47,707 bases of DNA, taken from Hyphomicrobiales bacterium. GTDB lineage: Bacteria; Pseudomonadota; Alphaproteobacteria; Rhizobiales; Xanthobacteraceae. Where the stretch lies: NCBI GenBank assembly GCA_017305555.1, contig JAFKKM010000046.1, forward strand, positions 1-47,707, given 5' to 3'. Position numbers and translations under genes: made by a program. Positions 38,344 through 47,556 of the stretch are shown piece by piece. Below the pieces are notes generated by a model. It was not told the DNA's origin, ran no database searches, and saw only the letters and a list, made by a program, of their open reading frames with translations. The number at the start of each line of letters is the position of its first letter. Positions within the stretch are counted from its first letter, which is position 1.

Positions 38344-39279
38344 ATGACCGGACCTGAGCATGACCCTCTCGCCTTCGCGCCGGATGACGACCAGCCGATC
38401 CAATACATGGCGCGCACTCGCGCCTATTACGCGGCCATCGGCTACACCACGCCCTATCGCTGGGCGCATTACACCAGCGCGCCGTTCCAGCCGCTGCGCA
38501 AGCCGCTGGCGCAATCGCGCGTGACGATCATCACGACCGCGGCTCCCTATGATCCGGCGAAGGGCGACCAGGGCCCCGGTGCGAGCTATAACGGCGGCGC
38601 GAAATTCTACGCCGTCTATGACGGCGATACCTCGCAACAGCACGACCTTCGCATCTCGCACATTGCTTATGATCGCATCCACACCAGCGCCGAGGACAGC
38701 GGCACATGGTTTCCACTGTCGCAGCTGATCAAGGCATCGGCAGGCGGACGCATCGGCGAAGTCGCGCCGCGTTTCTTCGGCGCACCGACCAATCGCAGCC
38801 ACCGCGTCACCATCGAAACCGACGCGCCGGATATTCTGGCGCGCTGCAAGGCCGATGGCGTCGATGCCGCGGTGCTGGTGCCGAACTGTCCTGTGTGTCA
38901 TCAAACCGTCAGCCTGGTGGCGCGGCATCTCGAGGCAAACGGCATCTCCACCGTGGTGATGGGCTGCGCCAAGGACATCGTCGAGTTCGCCGCCGTGCCG
39001 CGCTTCCTGTTCAGCGACTTTCCGCTCGGCAATTCCGCCGGCAAGCCGCACGACAAGGATTCGCAGGCGCGCACGCTGGAGTTGGCGCTGCGGCTGCTGG
39101 AATCGGCAGCCGGTCCGCAGACCACGATGCAATCGCCGCTGCGCTGGCGCGACGATCCGTCGTGGAAACGCGACTACAACAACATCGAGACCATGAGTGC
39201 GGAAGAACTGGCCCGCCGCCGCCGCGACTTCGACGCGCAGAAAGACGCCGCGCGCAACGTGCGCAGCGGGACGGCTTAA
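38344..39279 (+). CDS. Glycine/sarcosine/betaine reductase selenoprotein B family homologue, Cys form
   Basis: The 311-residue protein resembles the GrdB family (PF07355) of anaerobic glycine/betaine reductases. Where those carry UxxC, this one has C182-P-V-C185 (LVPNCPVCHQTVSL), so selenocysteine is replaced by Cys and no SECIS is needed. Other family-like parts are VTIITTAAPYDP, GASYNGGAKFYAVYDG, ISHIAYDR and STVVMGCAKDIVEFAAVPRF. Non-Stickland proteobacteria keep such genes with unknown substrate; a thiol-dependent reductase is the likely chemistry. GGGAGACG precedes the ATG. Its end overlaps the convergent ArsR gene by four bases. Confidence 0.85.
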   Translation: MTGPEHDPLAFAPDDDQPIQYMARTRAYYAAIGYTTPYRWAHYTSAPFQPLRKPLAQSRVTIITTAAPYDPAKGDQGPGASYNGGAKFYAVYDGDTSQQHDLRISHIAYDRIHTSAEDSGTWFPLSQLIKASAGGRIGEVAPRFFGAPTNRSHRVTIETDAPDILARCKADGVDAAVLVPNCPVCHQTVSLVARHLEANGISTVVMGCAKDIVEFAAVPRFLFSDFPLGNSAGKPHDKDSQARTLELALRLLESAAGPQTTMQSPLRWRDDPSWKRDYNNIETMSAEELARRRRDFDAQKDAARNVRSGTA

Positions 39280-39953
39280 ATCGAAAACCCAAAGCTGCGG
39301 CGAAAGCCTTCGCGGCCCTTCGGGGTGATCTGCAAGGCACGTGGGTTGCGCTCGCGCCGCACCCAGCCAAGGTCGAAGCAACGCGTGGTGATCGCAGCGC
39401 CGACCACGCCGGACAGGTGAAAGCGCCGCTCGGTCCAGTCGAGACAATGACGGCAAATCGGGCGGCGCGTTTGGGTCGCGAGCGTCACACCGAAATCGTT
39501 CAGGAACGCCCGCCCGGATTCGGTCACCTCGCCGCCATCGTCCGAGAGGATGACATGCTTGCGCTCGCACAGCGCATCGGCAATCGAGACGCCGAGGATG
39601 CCGGCGAAATGATCGTAGCAGGTGCGCGCAAGACGCAACCTGTCTTCCTGCGCGGTGCGCGGCCGGTAGCGTGGCGGCGCGCTGGCCGCGACCGCCATGA
39701 TGCTTTCCAGCATCTGCGCCACCAGCGGCGTCGCCAGCCGGAAGTAACGATGCCGCCCCTGCTTGAGCACCGTGAGCAGACCGGCTTGCGTCATCTTGGC
39801 GAGATGGCCGCTCGTGGTCTGCGGCGTTACATTCGCGGCAAAGCTCAATTCGGTCGCGGTCAGCGCGCGGCCGTCGAACAGGGTGCTGAGGATGGTGGCT
39901 CGCGCCGGATCACCCACCAGCGCGGCGATCTCGGCCATTTGCGGGACTGTCAT
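39276..39953 (-). CDS. ArsR family winged-helix regulator with C-terminal CxxC domain
   Basis: The 225-residue protein has an ArsR-type helix-turn-helix at about 15-75 (MAEIAALVGDPARATILSTL, then LTATELSFAANVTPQTTSGH and the wing VLKQGRHRYFRL). A longer C-terminal half contains CRHC (C-x2-C) in RPICRHCLDWTERRFHLSG, a possible metal or thiol sensor. It is divergent from the MFS exporter (167 bp between), the usual layout of a repressor and its target, and convergent with the GrdB-like gene. I set the start at 39953; longer starts would overlap the MFS promoter. Confidence 0.88.
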   Translation of the reverse strand: MTVPQMAEIAALVGDPARATILSTLFDGRALTATELSFAANVTPQTTSGHLAKMTQAGLLTVLKQGRHRYFRLATPLVAQMLESIMAVAASAPPRYRPRTAQEDRLRLARTCYDHFAGILGVSIADALCERKHVILSDDGGEVTESGRAFLNDFGVTLATQTRRPICRHCLDWTERRFHLSGVVGAAITTRCFDLGWVRRERNPRALQITPKGREGFRRSFGFSI

Positions 39954-40120
39954 GTGGTGCAGTTTAGGCCGAAACCGGCCACGCGCAATTGCTGACGCTT
40001 CGGCCCCGCCCGAAGCAACGGACCTGTGTTCGGGCGTTAACTCATCGCCTGCGGATATGGCCGGCATGACTGCGCTCCAGGTTCCGTATTCCGCAATCGA
40101 AATCAGCGAAAGCCTCTCGA

Positions 40121-41548
40121 ATGACGATTTCAACCAATCACGAAGCGCCGTCGTGCACCGACGGCGCCGCTCGCCGCGCCAACGCGGTGCTGCTGACGAT
40201 GTGCTTCGGCGTGTTCCTCGCGCAACTCGATTCCTCGGTCGTATTTCTTGGTCTCAAGCACATCGGCGGCGACCTCAATGCCAGCATCAGCGAGATGCAG
40301 TGGGTGCTGGATTCCTACAATCTGGTCTACGCCACGTTCCTTCTCACCGGCGGTGCGCTCGGCGATCTCTACGGACGGCTGCGGGTGTTCGCCTGCGGCA
40401 TCGCTCTGATCGTGGCGGGCTCGCTGGTGTGCGCGCTGGCGCAGGACGGCACCACGCTGATCGCGGGGCGCGCCGTCACCGGGCTCGGCGCGGCGCTGGA
40501 GGTAACGTCCTCGCTAGCCATCGTCAGCATCACCTTCCCCGATGCGAAGGCGCGCGGGCGCGCGCTGGGCTTGTGGGCAAGCTGCAACGGCATCGCCATG
40601 GCGATCGGCCCCACCATCGGCGGCCTGTTGGTCGATCACGTCGGCTGGCGCAGCATCTTCATTCTGTCGGTGCCGATCGGTCTTGTAACGCTGCTGCTGA
40701 GTTATCTCTACGTCGGCGAGAGCCGGCATCCGCAAGGCCGGCAACTCGATCCCGTCGCACAATTCCTCGCCGTGATCGCGCTCGGCGCGCTGTCGTTCAT
40801 TACCATCGAGGGCCAGCATCGCGGCTGGACCTCGCCGCTGATTGCCGGCATGGCCCTCGCCGCCGTCGGCGCGGCCATCGCATTCGTGCGCGTCGAACGC
40901 GGCCGCCCAGGCGCCATGGTGCCGCTGGATATCTTCAGAAACGCGCCGTTCAACGCCGCACTCGCCATCGCCGGGCTGATGACTTTCGGCATGTATTCGA
41001 TGCTGTTCCTGATGCCGCTGTATTTCCAGTCGATCACTGGCGCATCGGCATTCGTCGCGGGGATGGAGTTGCTGCCGATCTCCATTGCCTTCGTGGTGGT
41101 GTCGCAAAAGTCCGGCGCATTGATGCATCGCTTCGGCGCGCGGGCGATGCTGGTCGGCGGCATGGGTTTCATGGGAGCTGGACTGTTGGCGCTAACGCAG
41201 ATCTCGTCCACCACGCCCATGATGCTGGTGCAGATTGCGCTGATCGTCATCGGCGTCGGCCTCGGTCTCAACACTGGGCCGGTCAATGCCGTCGCCGTCG
41301 CGGCGGTGCCTGCGGCGCGCTCCGGCACGGCCTCCGGCCTCCTCAACACCGCACGGATGACCGGCGCGACCATGGGCATCGCATTGCTGGGCGCGATCTA
41401 CGCAGGCTATTCGCAGGCCGGCGGCACGCAGGCCATGCTAAGTGGGTTGCATTGGGCGTTTCTCGGCGGCGCCATCGCCGAACTCAGCGGCGTCGTGATT
41501 GCGCTCGCTTTTACACGCGCCAACTCGATGGTGCAGAAGCCGGCGTGA
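40121..41548 (+). CDS. MFS transporter, DHA2 family (14-helix, EmrB/QacA-type)
   Basis: The 475-residue protein has about 14 membrane segments. Drug:H+ antiporter-2 motifs are present: LDSSVVFLGLKHIGG near the N-terminus, LLTGGALGDLYGRLRVF (motif A), GRAVTGLGAALEVTSSLAIV, and GLWASCNGIAMAIGPTIGG (motif C-like). It probably exports a drug or toxic organic compound across the inner membrane. No HlyD-type adaptor or outer-membrane channel gene is adjacent. It is divergent from the ArsR regulator, which is the obvious candidate to control it. Confidence 0.92.
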   Translation: MTISTNHEAPSCTDGAARRANAVLLTMCFGVFLAQLDSSVVFLGLKHIGGDLNASISEMQWVLDSYNLVYATFLLTGGALGDLYGRLRVFACGIALIVAGSLVCALAQDGTTLIAGRAVTGLGAALEVTSSLAIVSITFPDAKARGRALGLWASCNGIAMAIGPTIGGLLVDHVGWRSIFILSVPIGLVTLLLSYLYVGESRHPQGRQLDPVAQFLAVIALGALSFITIEGQHRGWTSPLIAGMALAAVGAAIAFVRVERGRPGAMVPLDIFRNAPFNAALAIAGLMTFGMYSMLFLMPLYFQSITGASAFVAGMELLPISIAFVVVSQKSGALMHRFGARAMLVGGMGFMGAGLLALTQISSTTPMMLVQIALIVIGVGLGLNTGPVNAVAVAAVPAARSGTASGLLNTARMTGATMGIALLGAIYAGYSQAGGTQAMLSGLHWAFLGGAIAELSGVVIALAFTRANSMVQKPA

Positions 41549-41612
41549 GATCGGTTCGTCATGGCCGGATTTATTCCGACGATGATGGCTGGGGAGATGA
41601 ACTGGATTGAAT

Positions 41613-41695
41613 CGTCATTGCGAGCGAAGCGAAGCAATCCAGAAGCGACGAGGAAGAACTGGATTGCTTCGTCGCTCACACTCCTCGCAATGACG
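41613..41695. repeat. Family A palindromic repeat, copy 5 (inverted)
   Basis: Here the arm CGTCATTGCGAGCGAAGCGA is on the left and GCTTCGTCGCTCACACTCCT then CGCAATGACG on the right, so this copy is reversed relative to copies 2-4. It lies between the convergent MFS gene and clpA. Confidence 0.93.
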
Positions 41696-41714
41696 GAGAA
41701 TCTGACTCCAAACG

Positions 41715-41751
41715 AAAAAGGGCGGCGGAAAATTCCGTCGCCCTTGTTTGT
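41715..41751. terminator. Bidirectional intrinsic terminator between MFS gene and clpA
   Basis: AAGGGCGGCGGA (41718-41729) and TCCGTCGCCCTT (41734-41745) form a 12-bp stem, with one G-T pair, around AAAT. An A-run precedes it and GTTTGTTT follows, so it can stop transcripts from both sides. It ends about 20 bases from the clpA stop. Confidence 0.85.
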
Positions 41752-41765
41752 TTCATATCCGCCGC

Positions 41766-44177
41766 TCAGACCTTGACCAATGGCCCCTTCGAGGGAGAGC
41801 CCTTGGAGCCACCGCCGCCGGAACCACCGGGGCGCGGCTTGCGCACCGGTGCTTTCTTGCGCGCGCCGGGGAGCTTCTCCGGCTTCGGCGTCACCGGCCC
41901 GTCGAGATACTCGAAGCCGATCTTGTCGGCGCCCGTCTCGTCCTTCTCGAGCACGACGCGAACGTGACCGCCGCCCTTGAGCGCGCCGAACAGCACCTGA
42001 TCGGCGAGCGGCTTCTTGATGTGCTCCTGGATCATGCGCCCCATCGGGCGCGCACCCATCTGCTCGTCGTAGCCGTGCTCGACCAGCCAGGCCTTGGCCG
42101 GCTCCGACAGCTCAATGGTAACGTCGCGGTCTGCGAGCTGCGCCTCGAGTTGCAGCACGAACTTCTCCACCACCATGCCGATCACATCGGCATTGAGGTG
42201 CGCGAACGATACGACCGCATCGAGCCGGTTGCGGAACTCCGGCGCAAACTGCCGGTTGATCGCCTCCTGATCATCACCCTCGCGCTTGTTGCGGGTGAAG
42301 CCAAACGCCTGCCGCGCCAGATCGGCGGCGCCGGCATTCGTCGTCATGATCAGGATGACATTGCGGAAGTTGACCTGCTTTCCGTTATGGTCGGTCAGCT
42401 TGCCGTGATCCATGATCTGCAACAGCACGTTGTAGAGATCGGGATGCGCCTTCTCGATTTCGTCGAGCAACACCACGCAATGCGGATGCTGATCGACGCC
42501 ATCGGTGAGCAAGCCGCCCTGATCGAAACCGACATAGCCCGGAGGCGCGCCGATCAGCCGCGACACGGTGTGGCGCTCCATGTATTCCGACATGTCGAAG
42601 CGGATCAGTTCGACGCCCAACGACGCCGCGAGTTGCTTCGCCACCTCGGTCTTGCCGACACCGGTGGGACCCGAGAACAGGTAGGAGCCGATCGGCTTCT
42701 CCGGTTCGCGCAAGCCCGCGCGCGCCAGCTTGATCGATGCCGATAGGGCTTCGATCGCCTTGTCCTGACCGAACACCACGCGCTTCAGGGTCTGCTCGAG
42801 ATGCTTGAGCACCTCGGCATCGTCCTTCGACACGCTCTTGGGCGGAATCCGCGCCATCGTGGCGATCGTGGTCTCGATTTCCTTGATGCCAATGGTCTTC
42901 TTGCGCTTGTTCTCCGACACCAACATCTGCGCCGCGCCCGACTCGTCGATCACGTCGATCGCCTTGTCCGGCAGCTTGCGGTCGTGGATGTAGCGCGACG
43001 ACAGTTGCACCGCCGCCTCGATGGCGTCGTTGGTGTACTTCAGCTTGTGATAGTCCTCGAAGTACGGCTTGAGGCCCTTGAGGATGGCGATGGCATCCTC
43101 AACGGTCGGCTCGTTGACGTCGATCTTCTGGAACCGGCGCACCAGCGCGCGATCCTTTTCGAAATGCTGGCGATATTCCTTGTAGGTCGTCGAGCCCATG
43201 CAGCGGATGGTGCCCGAAGCCAGCGCCGGCTTGAGCAGGTTCGATGCATCCATCGCGCCGCCCGACGTCGCACCGGCACCGATCACGGTGTGGATCTCAT
43301 CGATGAACAGGATGGCGTTGGGATGCGCCTCGAGTTCCTTGAGGACCTGCTTGAGCCGTTCCTCGAAATCGCCGCGATAGCGCGTGCCGGCGAGCAACGT
43401 GCCCATGTCGAGCGAGAACACAGTGGCAGCGGACAACACCTCCGGCACCTCGCTGTCGACGATGCGCTTGGCGAGTCCTTCCGCGATGGCCGTCTTGCCG
43501 ACGCCGGCTTCGCCGACGAACAGCGGATTGTTCTTCTGGCGGCGGCACAGCACCTGGATCGCGCGATTGATCTCGGCATTGCGGCCGATCACCGGATCGA
43601 TCTTGCCGTCGCGCGCTTTCTTGTTGAGGTTGACGCAATAGGTCTCAAGCGCCTCGCCCTTCTTCTTGGCGTCGTCGCCGTTCTTCGTTTCGGCTTCCTC
43701 GTCGACGCCGCGCACCGGCCGCGCCTCGGACACACCGGGCCGTTTGGCAATGCCGTGGCTGATGTAGTTCACCGCGTCGTAGCGCGTCATGTCCTGCTCT
43801 TGCAGGAAGTAAGCGGCATGGCTTTCGCGCTCGGCGAAGATCGCGATCAGCACGTTGGCGCCGGTGACTTCCTCGCGTCCCGAGGACTGGACGTGAATCA
43901 CCGCGCGCTGGATCACGCGCTGGAAGCCCGCCGTCGGCTTGGCGTCGTCGGAGCCGTCGGTCACCAGATTCTCGAATTCGGTTTCGAGATAGTTGACCAG
44001 GCTGGTGCGCAACTTGTCGAGATCGACGCTGCATGCGCGCATCACCGCAGCGGCATCGGAATCGTCCACCAGCGACAGCAGCAGATGTTCGAGCGTCGCA
44101 TATTGATGGTGCCGCTCGTTCGCGATCGCGAGCGCCCGATGCAGCGACTGTTCAAGGCTCTGGGAAAAAGTTGGCAT
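41766..44177 (-). CDS. clpA: ATP-dependent Clp protease ATP-binding subunit ClpA
   Basis: The 803-residue AAA+ unfoldase feeds proteins to ClpP. It has the N-terminal Clp repeat domain ([20 protein letters not shown]), a first AAA module with Walker [14 protein letters not shown] (about 225) and a second with [13 protein letters not shown] (about 505), plus [14 protein letters not shown] and [14 protein letters not shown] Walker B regions. An IGL/IGF-like ClpP-docking loop should be present near residue 620-650. The C-terminus is Gly/Lys-rich ([10 protein letters not shown]). It has ClpA rather than ClpB features: no long middle coiled coil, and clpS upstream. Confidence 0.97.
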   Translation of the reverse strand: MPTFSQSLEQSLHRALAIANERHHQYATLEHLLLSLVDDSDAAAVMRACSVDLDKLRTSLVNYLETEFENLVTDGSDDAKPTAGFQRVIQRAVIHVQSSGREEVTGANVLIAIFAERESHAAYFLQEQDMTRYDAVNYISHGIAKRPGVSEARPVRGVDEEAETKNGDDAKKKGEALETYCVNLNKKARDGKIDPVIGRNAEINRAIQVLCRRQKNNPLFVGEAGVGKTAIAEGLAKRIVDSEVPEVLSAATVFSLDMGTLLAGTRYRGDFEERLKQVLKELEAHPNAILFIDEIHTVIGAGATSGGAMDASNLLKPALASGTIRCMGSTTYKEYRQHFEKDRALVRRFQKIDVNEPTVEDAIAILKGLKPYFEDYHKLKYTNDAIEAAVQLSSRYIHDRKLPDKAIDVIDESGAAQMLVSENKRKKTIGIKEIETTIATMARIPPKSVSKDDAEVLKHLEQTLKRVVFGQDKAIEALSASIKLARAGLREPEKPIGSYLFSGPTGVGKTEVAKQLAASLGVELIRFDMSEYMERHTVSRLIGAPPGYVGFDQGGLLTDGVDQHPHCVVLLDEIEKAHPDLYNVLLQIMDHGKLTDHNGKQVNFRNVILIMTTNAGAADLARQAFGFTRNKREGDDQEAINRQFAPEFRNRLDAVVSFAHLNADVIGMVVEKFVLQLEAQLADRDVTIELSEPAKAWLVEHGYDEQMGARPMGRMIQEHIKKPLADQVLFGALKGGGHVRVVLEKDETGADKIGFEYLDGPVTPKPEKLPGARKKAPVRKPRPGGSGGGGSKGSPSKGPLVKV

Positions 44178-44512
44178 TCGCGTCCTCTATGGCCCCCGGC
44201 CATCATGATGGTCGCTGCCCGATCAGGCAACAACAACATTTTAGAATATATAGGCAGGCGGTTTCCCAGCGGAAGACCGGTTCCCGAACGCGCGCCGGAG
44301 GGCCATTCCAGCGATTCGCCAGACGCTCCGGAATTCGCCTTATTGTCGCGGCAGCCCCGGAAACGCCGGTTGGCGGTCGTTCATACGCGCAAAAACCATG
44401 CATCTGAAAGCGACGGCAGGCGCGGCGACGCTTCGCCCGACGTAGCATCGCTCCCGATACAAACGTGGCGGCAGAGCGGTGCGGACTGAAGGCTTCTGCG
44501 AATCGGCCAGAG
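44178..44512. other. Gap between clpS and clpA (335 bp), no gene seen
   Basis: Both flanking genes are on the minus strand, so this is the upstream region of clpA. No credible coding frame is present. An AT-rich patch at about 44237-44252 reads, on the minus strand, CCTATATATTCTAAAATG, which could hold a -10 box for clpA; I cannot pair it with a clear -35. The gap makes separate expression of clpA possible. Confidence 0.4.
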
Positions 44513-44851
44513 CTATTTCTTTTCCATCACGCATTGCAGCGGATGCTGGTGTTTGCGCGCGAAGTCCATCACCTGAGTGACTTTGGTTTCGGCGATCTCG
44601 TAAGTGAAGACGCCGCATTCGCCGATACCGTGATGGTGGACGTGCAGCATGATCTTGGTCGCCGCCTCGGCGTCTTTCTGGAAAAAGCGTTCGAGAACAT
44701 GAACGACGAATTCCATCGGCGTGTAGTCGTCATTCAAAATCAAGACGCGATAAAGATTCGGCCGTTTGAGCTTCGGCTTGACCTTGGTGATGACCGACGT
44801 ACTCGGCCCGCCCGGCCGCCCCTGATCGCCGTTGCCCTGATCGCCGCTCAT
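44513..44851 (-). CDS. clpS: ATP-dependent Clp protease adapter ClpS
   Basis: ClpS delivers N-degron substrates to ClpA. The core is complete: [20 protein letters not shown] with the substrate pocket DDYTPMEF, then [40 protein letters not shown] and [21 protein letters not shown] place the start at the ATG 44851 ([11 protein letters not shown]), giving 112 residues. An ATG at 44914 ([11 protein letters not shown]) would add 21 residues whose codons are less GC-rich at the third position than the rest. Ribosome sites are weak for both. Confidence 0.95.
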   Translation of the reverse strand: MSGDQGNGDQGRPGGPSTSVITKVKPKLKRPNLYRVLILNDDYTPMEFVVHVLERFFQKDAEAATKIMLHVHHHGIGECGVFTYEIAETKVTQVMDFARKHQHPLQCVMEKK

Positions 44852-44914
44852 ACGCGGCGCAGCGGCGTTGGAGGAGGTCGCGGAAATCTCAACGTGTGAA
44901 AACAAGTTCGACAT

Positions 44915-45378
44915 GGTCGGATAGATGATTGTCCCGATCGTTACGTCCAGAGTCGTGCAAGTCAGAATAGCAGGTCCCGATAAGCAGGCCCCGAAAGGCA
45001 GGTCCGAAAAGCGCGGCCGTTCCTCGGTCGAGGACCGCATTCCCGTGCCCTCCCCGCCGGCGTCCCTCATGCCCGCCGGATCGGCCAGTGCAACCGCTCG
45101 CCGTGCCAATATGGGTCGGCGCGGATACCGCCGCAAGCCGCCGATGGTCGCGCCGCCCTCCCCGCGCTTTGGGCGCGCGGCCTCCAAAGGTTAATCCAAA
45201 TTGACCGATTCGTCCGAATCCCCGGCTATCGCATTCATCGGCCGTTGACGCTGATACCAGCCGGGCGGCCATTCCTAAGCATTTGTCCGGCTATTTACCC
45301 GATTTCTCAGGACGGCTTTACCACCTGTTTAGCCGGCCGCGCGGAAATGGCGCCGCAACCCATACCCCGGTGACCGCC
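44915..45378. other. Intergenic region between divergent clpS and the TadG-like gene
   Basis: About 460 bases without a convincing gene. Open frames here are shadows of GC-rich sequence. The region must hold the promoters of clpS (minus) and the TadG-like gene (plus); TTAATCCAAATTGACC near 45192-45207 is an AT-rich candidate, but I could not define promoter boxes confidently. Confidence 0.4.
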
Positions 45379-47007
45379 ATGTTCGGTAAATCGTTGTTGA
45401 ATTCAGTAAAGCTGACCGCGACCAATTTGGTTCGCGCGGACCGTGGCAATGTCGCGGCCATGTTCGCCATTGCCCTGGTTCCCTTGATCGGAATCATCGG
45501 AACAGCGGTCGACTACAGTCGCGCGGTCGCCGCCCGCTCCGCCATGCAGGCCGCCCTCGACACCGTGGCGCTCATGGTATCGAAGGACGCGCAGGCCGAT
45601 CCCACGATGACGTCGGCGCAAGCCACCACCGCGGCGCAGAAATATTTCAACGCGCTCTACAAGGAGGACGGTACCAGCAACGTCGTGATCACCGCGACCT
45701 ACTCCCAGAACAGCGGCATGGGTTCCTCGGTCCAGGTGACCGGCAGCGCATTGGTCGCGACCGATATCATGCGCTACGCCGGCTATACCGATATAAATAT
45801 CGACACAAGTTCAACAACCAAGTGGGGCGCCACCCGGATGCGCGTCGCCCTGGTGCTGGATAACACCGGATCGATGGCCGACAACAACAAGATGACGAAT
45901 CTGAAGCGGGCGGCCAAGGACTTGGTCGCACAGCTTGCCGGACGCGCCAAGGTCCCGGGAGATGTCTATATCTCACTGGTTCCATTCGCCAAGAACGTCA
46001 ACCTCGGCAGCAATTTCGACAAGAGCTACATCAAGTGGAGCAGCTCTGCGGGAACTTCAAACCCCGATACCTGGGACGAGAACAACGGGACATGCAGCGT
46101 CGGCAGCGCATCGACCAAGACGAGTTGCCTCGCACAGAATTCGTGCAGCATTTCCGGCTACACCAGCAAGACTTCCTGTCAGTCGGCGGGGGTGTGCTCG
46201 AACAAGCAGTACACAAGCAAGAACAGTTGCCAGTCGAACAGCGGCACCTGGACCACCGGCACCTGGGGTACGGGATACACGACCTGGACTCCAGCCAACC
46301 ACAGCAAGTGGAGCGGCTGCGTGATGGACCGTGACCAGGACAACGATATCAGCAACGTGGCGCCTTCGCCCGGCGATACCAACGCCGTGTCGACGCTGTT
46401 TCCTGCCCAGGAATATTACCAAGGCTCGACCAACTACTGCAACCCAAGCAGTTCGGCGTATCTTCAGCCGATTATTCCGATGACCGATCCGCTTGTCGAC
46501 GGCGGATTGACCAAGCTCACAGACGCCATCGGCGCCATGGATCCCACCGGTGGCACCAACCAGGCGATCGGTGTCGCATGGGGCTGGCAGTCCCTGAGCA
46601 CGACCAAGGGACCGATCAAGGCTCCGGCGAAGGATCCGAACTATGCCTACCAGGATTATCTGGTCATCCTGTCCGACGGCTTGAATACACAAGACCGCTG
46701 GCCGTCCTACGGCAACGGACAAACACAATCGACCTGCAATGGCCAGCCTTGCATCGACGCAAGGCAAAAGAAGCTGTGCGACGCGATCAAGAATCCTCTC
46801 CAGAATGACGGTAGTACCATTACAGTCTTCACCATCCAGGTGAACATCAATAGCATCGATCCGCAGTCCGCGATCCTGCAAGACTGCGCCACGCCCGCTA
46901 CGTCCGGCCTTCAAAAGACTGCTCAGATGATCACGAATTCGAATGAAACTTCCACGGCCTTCAACACCATCCTGGCACAGATCACCAATCTGCAAATTTC
47001 CAAGTAA
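45379..47007 (+). CDS. TadG-like pilus assembly/secreted protein with vWA domain and Cys-rich insert
   Basis: The 542-residue protein has the TadE/G N-terminus: RADRGNVAAMFAIALVPLIG and a single membrane helix (about 26-46), then SRAVAARSAMQAALDTVAL, and a periplasmic von Willebrand A domain with MIDAS D161-N-T-G-S165 (LVLDNTGSMADNNK) and a late DYLVILSDGLNTQ. Between strands of the vWA fold (about 239-315) is an insert with regularly spaced Cys and repeats such as YTSKTSCQS and YTSKNSCQS, then Thr/Trp/Gly-rich GTWTTGTWGTGYTTWTP. TadG proteins are linked to Flp/Tad pili, but no tad genes are nearby. ATG at 45379. Confidence 0.9.
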   Translation: MFGKSLLNSVKLTATNLVRADRGNVAAMFAIALVPLIGIIGTAVDYSRAVAARSAMQAALDTVALMVSKDAQADPTMTSAQATTAAQKYFNALYKEDGTSNVVITATYSQNSGMGSSVQVTGSALVATDIMRYAGYTDINIDTSSTTKWGATRMRVALVLDNTGSMADNNKMTNLKRAAKDLVAQLAGRAKVPGDVYISLVPFAKNVNLGSNFDKSYIKWSSSAGTSNPDTWDENNGTCSVGSASTKTSCLAQNSCSISGYTSKTSCQSAGVCSNKQYTSKNSCQSNSGTWTTGTWGTGYTTWTPANHSKWSGCVMDRDQDNDISNVAPSPGDTNAVSTLFPAQEYYQGSTNYCNPSSSAYLQPIIPMTDPLVDGGLTKLTDAIGAMDPTGGTNQAIGVAWGWQSLSTTKGPIKAPAKDPNYAYQDYLVILSDGLNTQDRWPSYGNGQTQSTCNGQPCIDARQKKLCDAIKNPLQNDGSTITVFTIQVNINSIDPQSAILQDCATPATSGLQKTAQMITNSNETSTAFNTILAQITNLQISK

Positions 47008-47030
47008 GGCGTCGTCGCACACAGTCACGA

Positions 47031-47060
47031 AAAAAGCCCGGTCGCGAGACCGGGCTTTTT
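47031..47060. terminator. Bidirectional intrinsic terminator between TadG-like gene and phasin gene
   Basis: AAAAAGCCCGGTC-GCGA-GACCGGGCTTTTT is a perfect 13-bp stem with a tetraloop, with A-run and T-run on either side. It serves both convergent genes. Confidence 0.95.
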
Positions 47061-47083
47061 GTATTCCGAAGAGGAAACCGCGT

Positions 47084-47425
47084 TTAGCGGACCGACACCG
47101 GCGCCAGCTTGCCGATGAAGCCTTCGAACGGCTTGAACGACTGCTTGGCGAGCTCGACGTAGAGGCCGCCGATCTTCTGCGATTCCGCAACGAAGGTCTC
47201 GTAGCTGGTCTTGGCATACTCGGTCTGAACTTCGAGCGCCTTGTCGAACGACTTCGACGCCACCAGCTTCTCGAAGTACGCGTTGCCGTCTTCGAACGAC
47301 TTCTTCGAGTAGTCGCCGAAAGCAGTCACGATCGCCTGGAGGGTCTGCTGGAAGTCGTTGGCGGCCGAAACCGCGCTCTCGAATTGCTCTTTGCCGTAGT
47401 TCTGCAGTTCTTCAACCTTGACCAT
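47084..47425 (-). CDS. Phasin family protein
   Basis: The 113-residue protein is a typical short phasin: MVKVEELQNYGKEQFESAVS, then FQQTLQAIVTAFGDYSKKSF, LVASKSFDKALEVQTEYAKT and SYETFVAESQKIGGLYVELA, ending KQSFKPFEGFIGKL. Phasins coat polyhydroxyalkanoate granules by amphipathic helices and affect granule number and size. The start at 47425 has AAGGAT at the right distance; an in-frame ATG at 47440 would place that site inside the gene. The gene ends at a shared terminator. Its promoter carries repeated TGCACAATT boxes. Confidence 0.93.
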   Translation of the reverse strand: MVKVEELQNYGKEQFESAVSAANDFQQTLQAIVTAFGDYSKKSFEDGNAYFEKLVASKSFDKALEVQTEYAKTSYETFVAESQKIGGLYVELAKQSFKPFEGFIGKLAPVSVR

Positions 47426-47503
47426 GGGGACATCCTTCATCGGCTGCGGGGGATAAAACCTAGGCATCGCCGGCCGAAGCAACGCGACGCCGCCATAACC
47501 ATC

Positions 47504-47556
47504 ACATTATCGCGTTGCACAATTATGTCAATGAAATTGATGCAATGCACAATTGC
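47504..47556 (-). promoter_or_regulatory. Putative phasin promoter and repressor boxes
   Basis: On the minus strand TTGACA (plus 47526-47531) and TAATGT (plus 47504-47509) are spaced by 16 bases and directed at the phasin gene. TGCACAATT occurs twice on the plus strand (47516-47524 and 47546-47554), exactly 30 bases apart; one copy falls in the -35/-10 spacer and the other overlaps TGCAATGCA. TGCA-type sites are what PhaR-like repressors of phasin genes recognise in other proteobacteria, so repression relieved by PHA is likely. The -10 match is moderate. Confidence 0.5.

Noticed and set aside
42801-44489. 562-codon open frame antisense to clpA
   Set aside because: A shadow frame of clpA, with low-complexity composition and no signal of its own.
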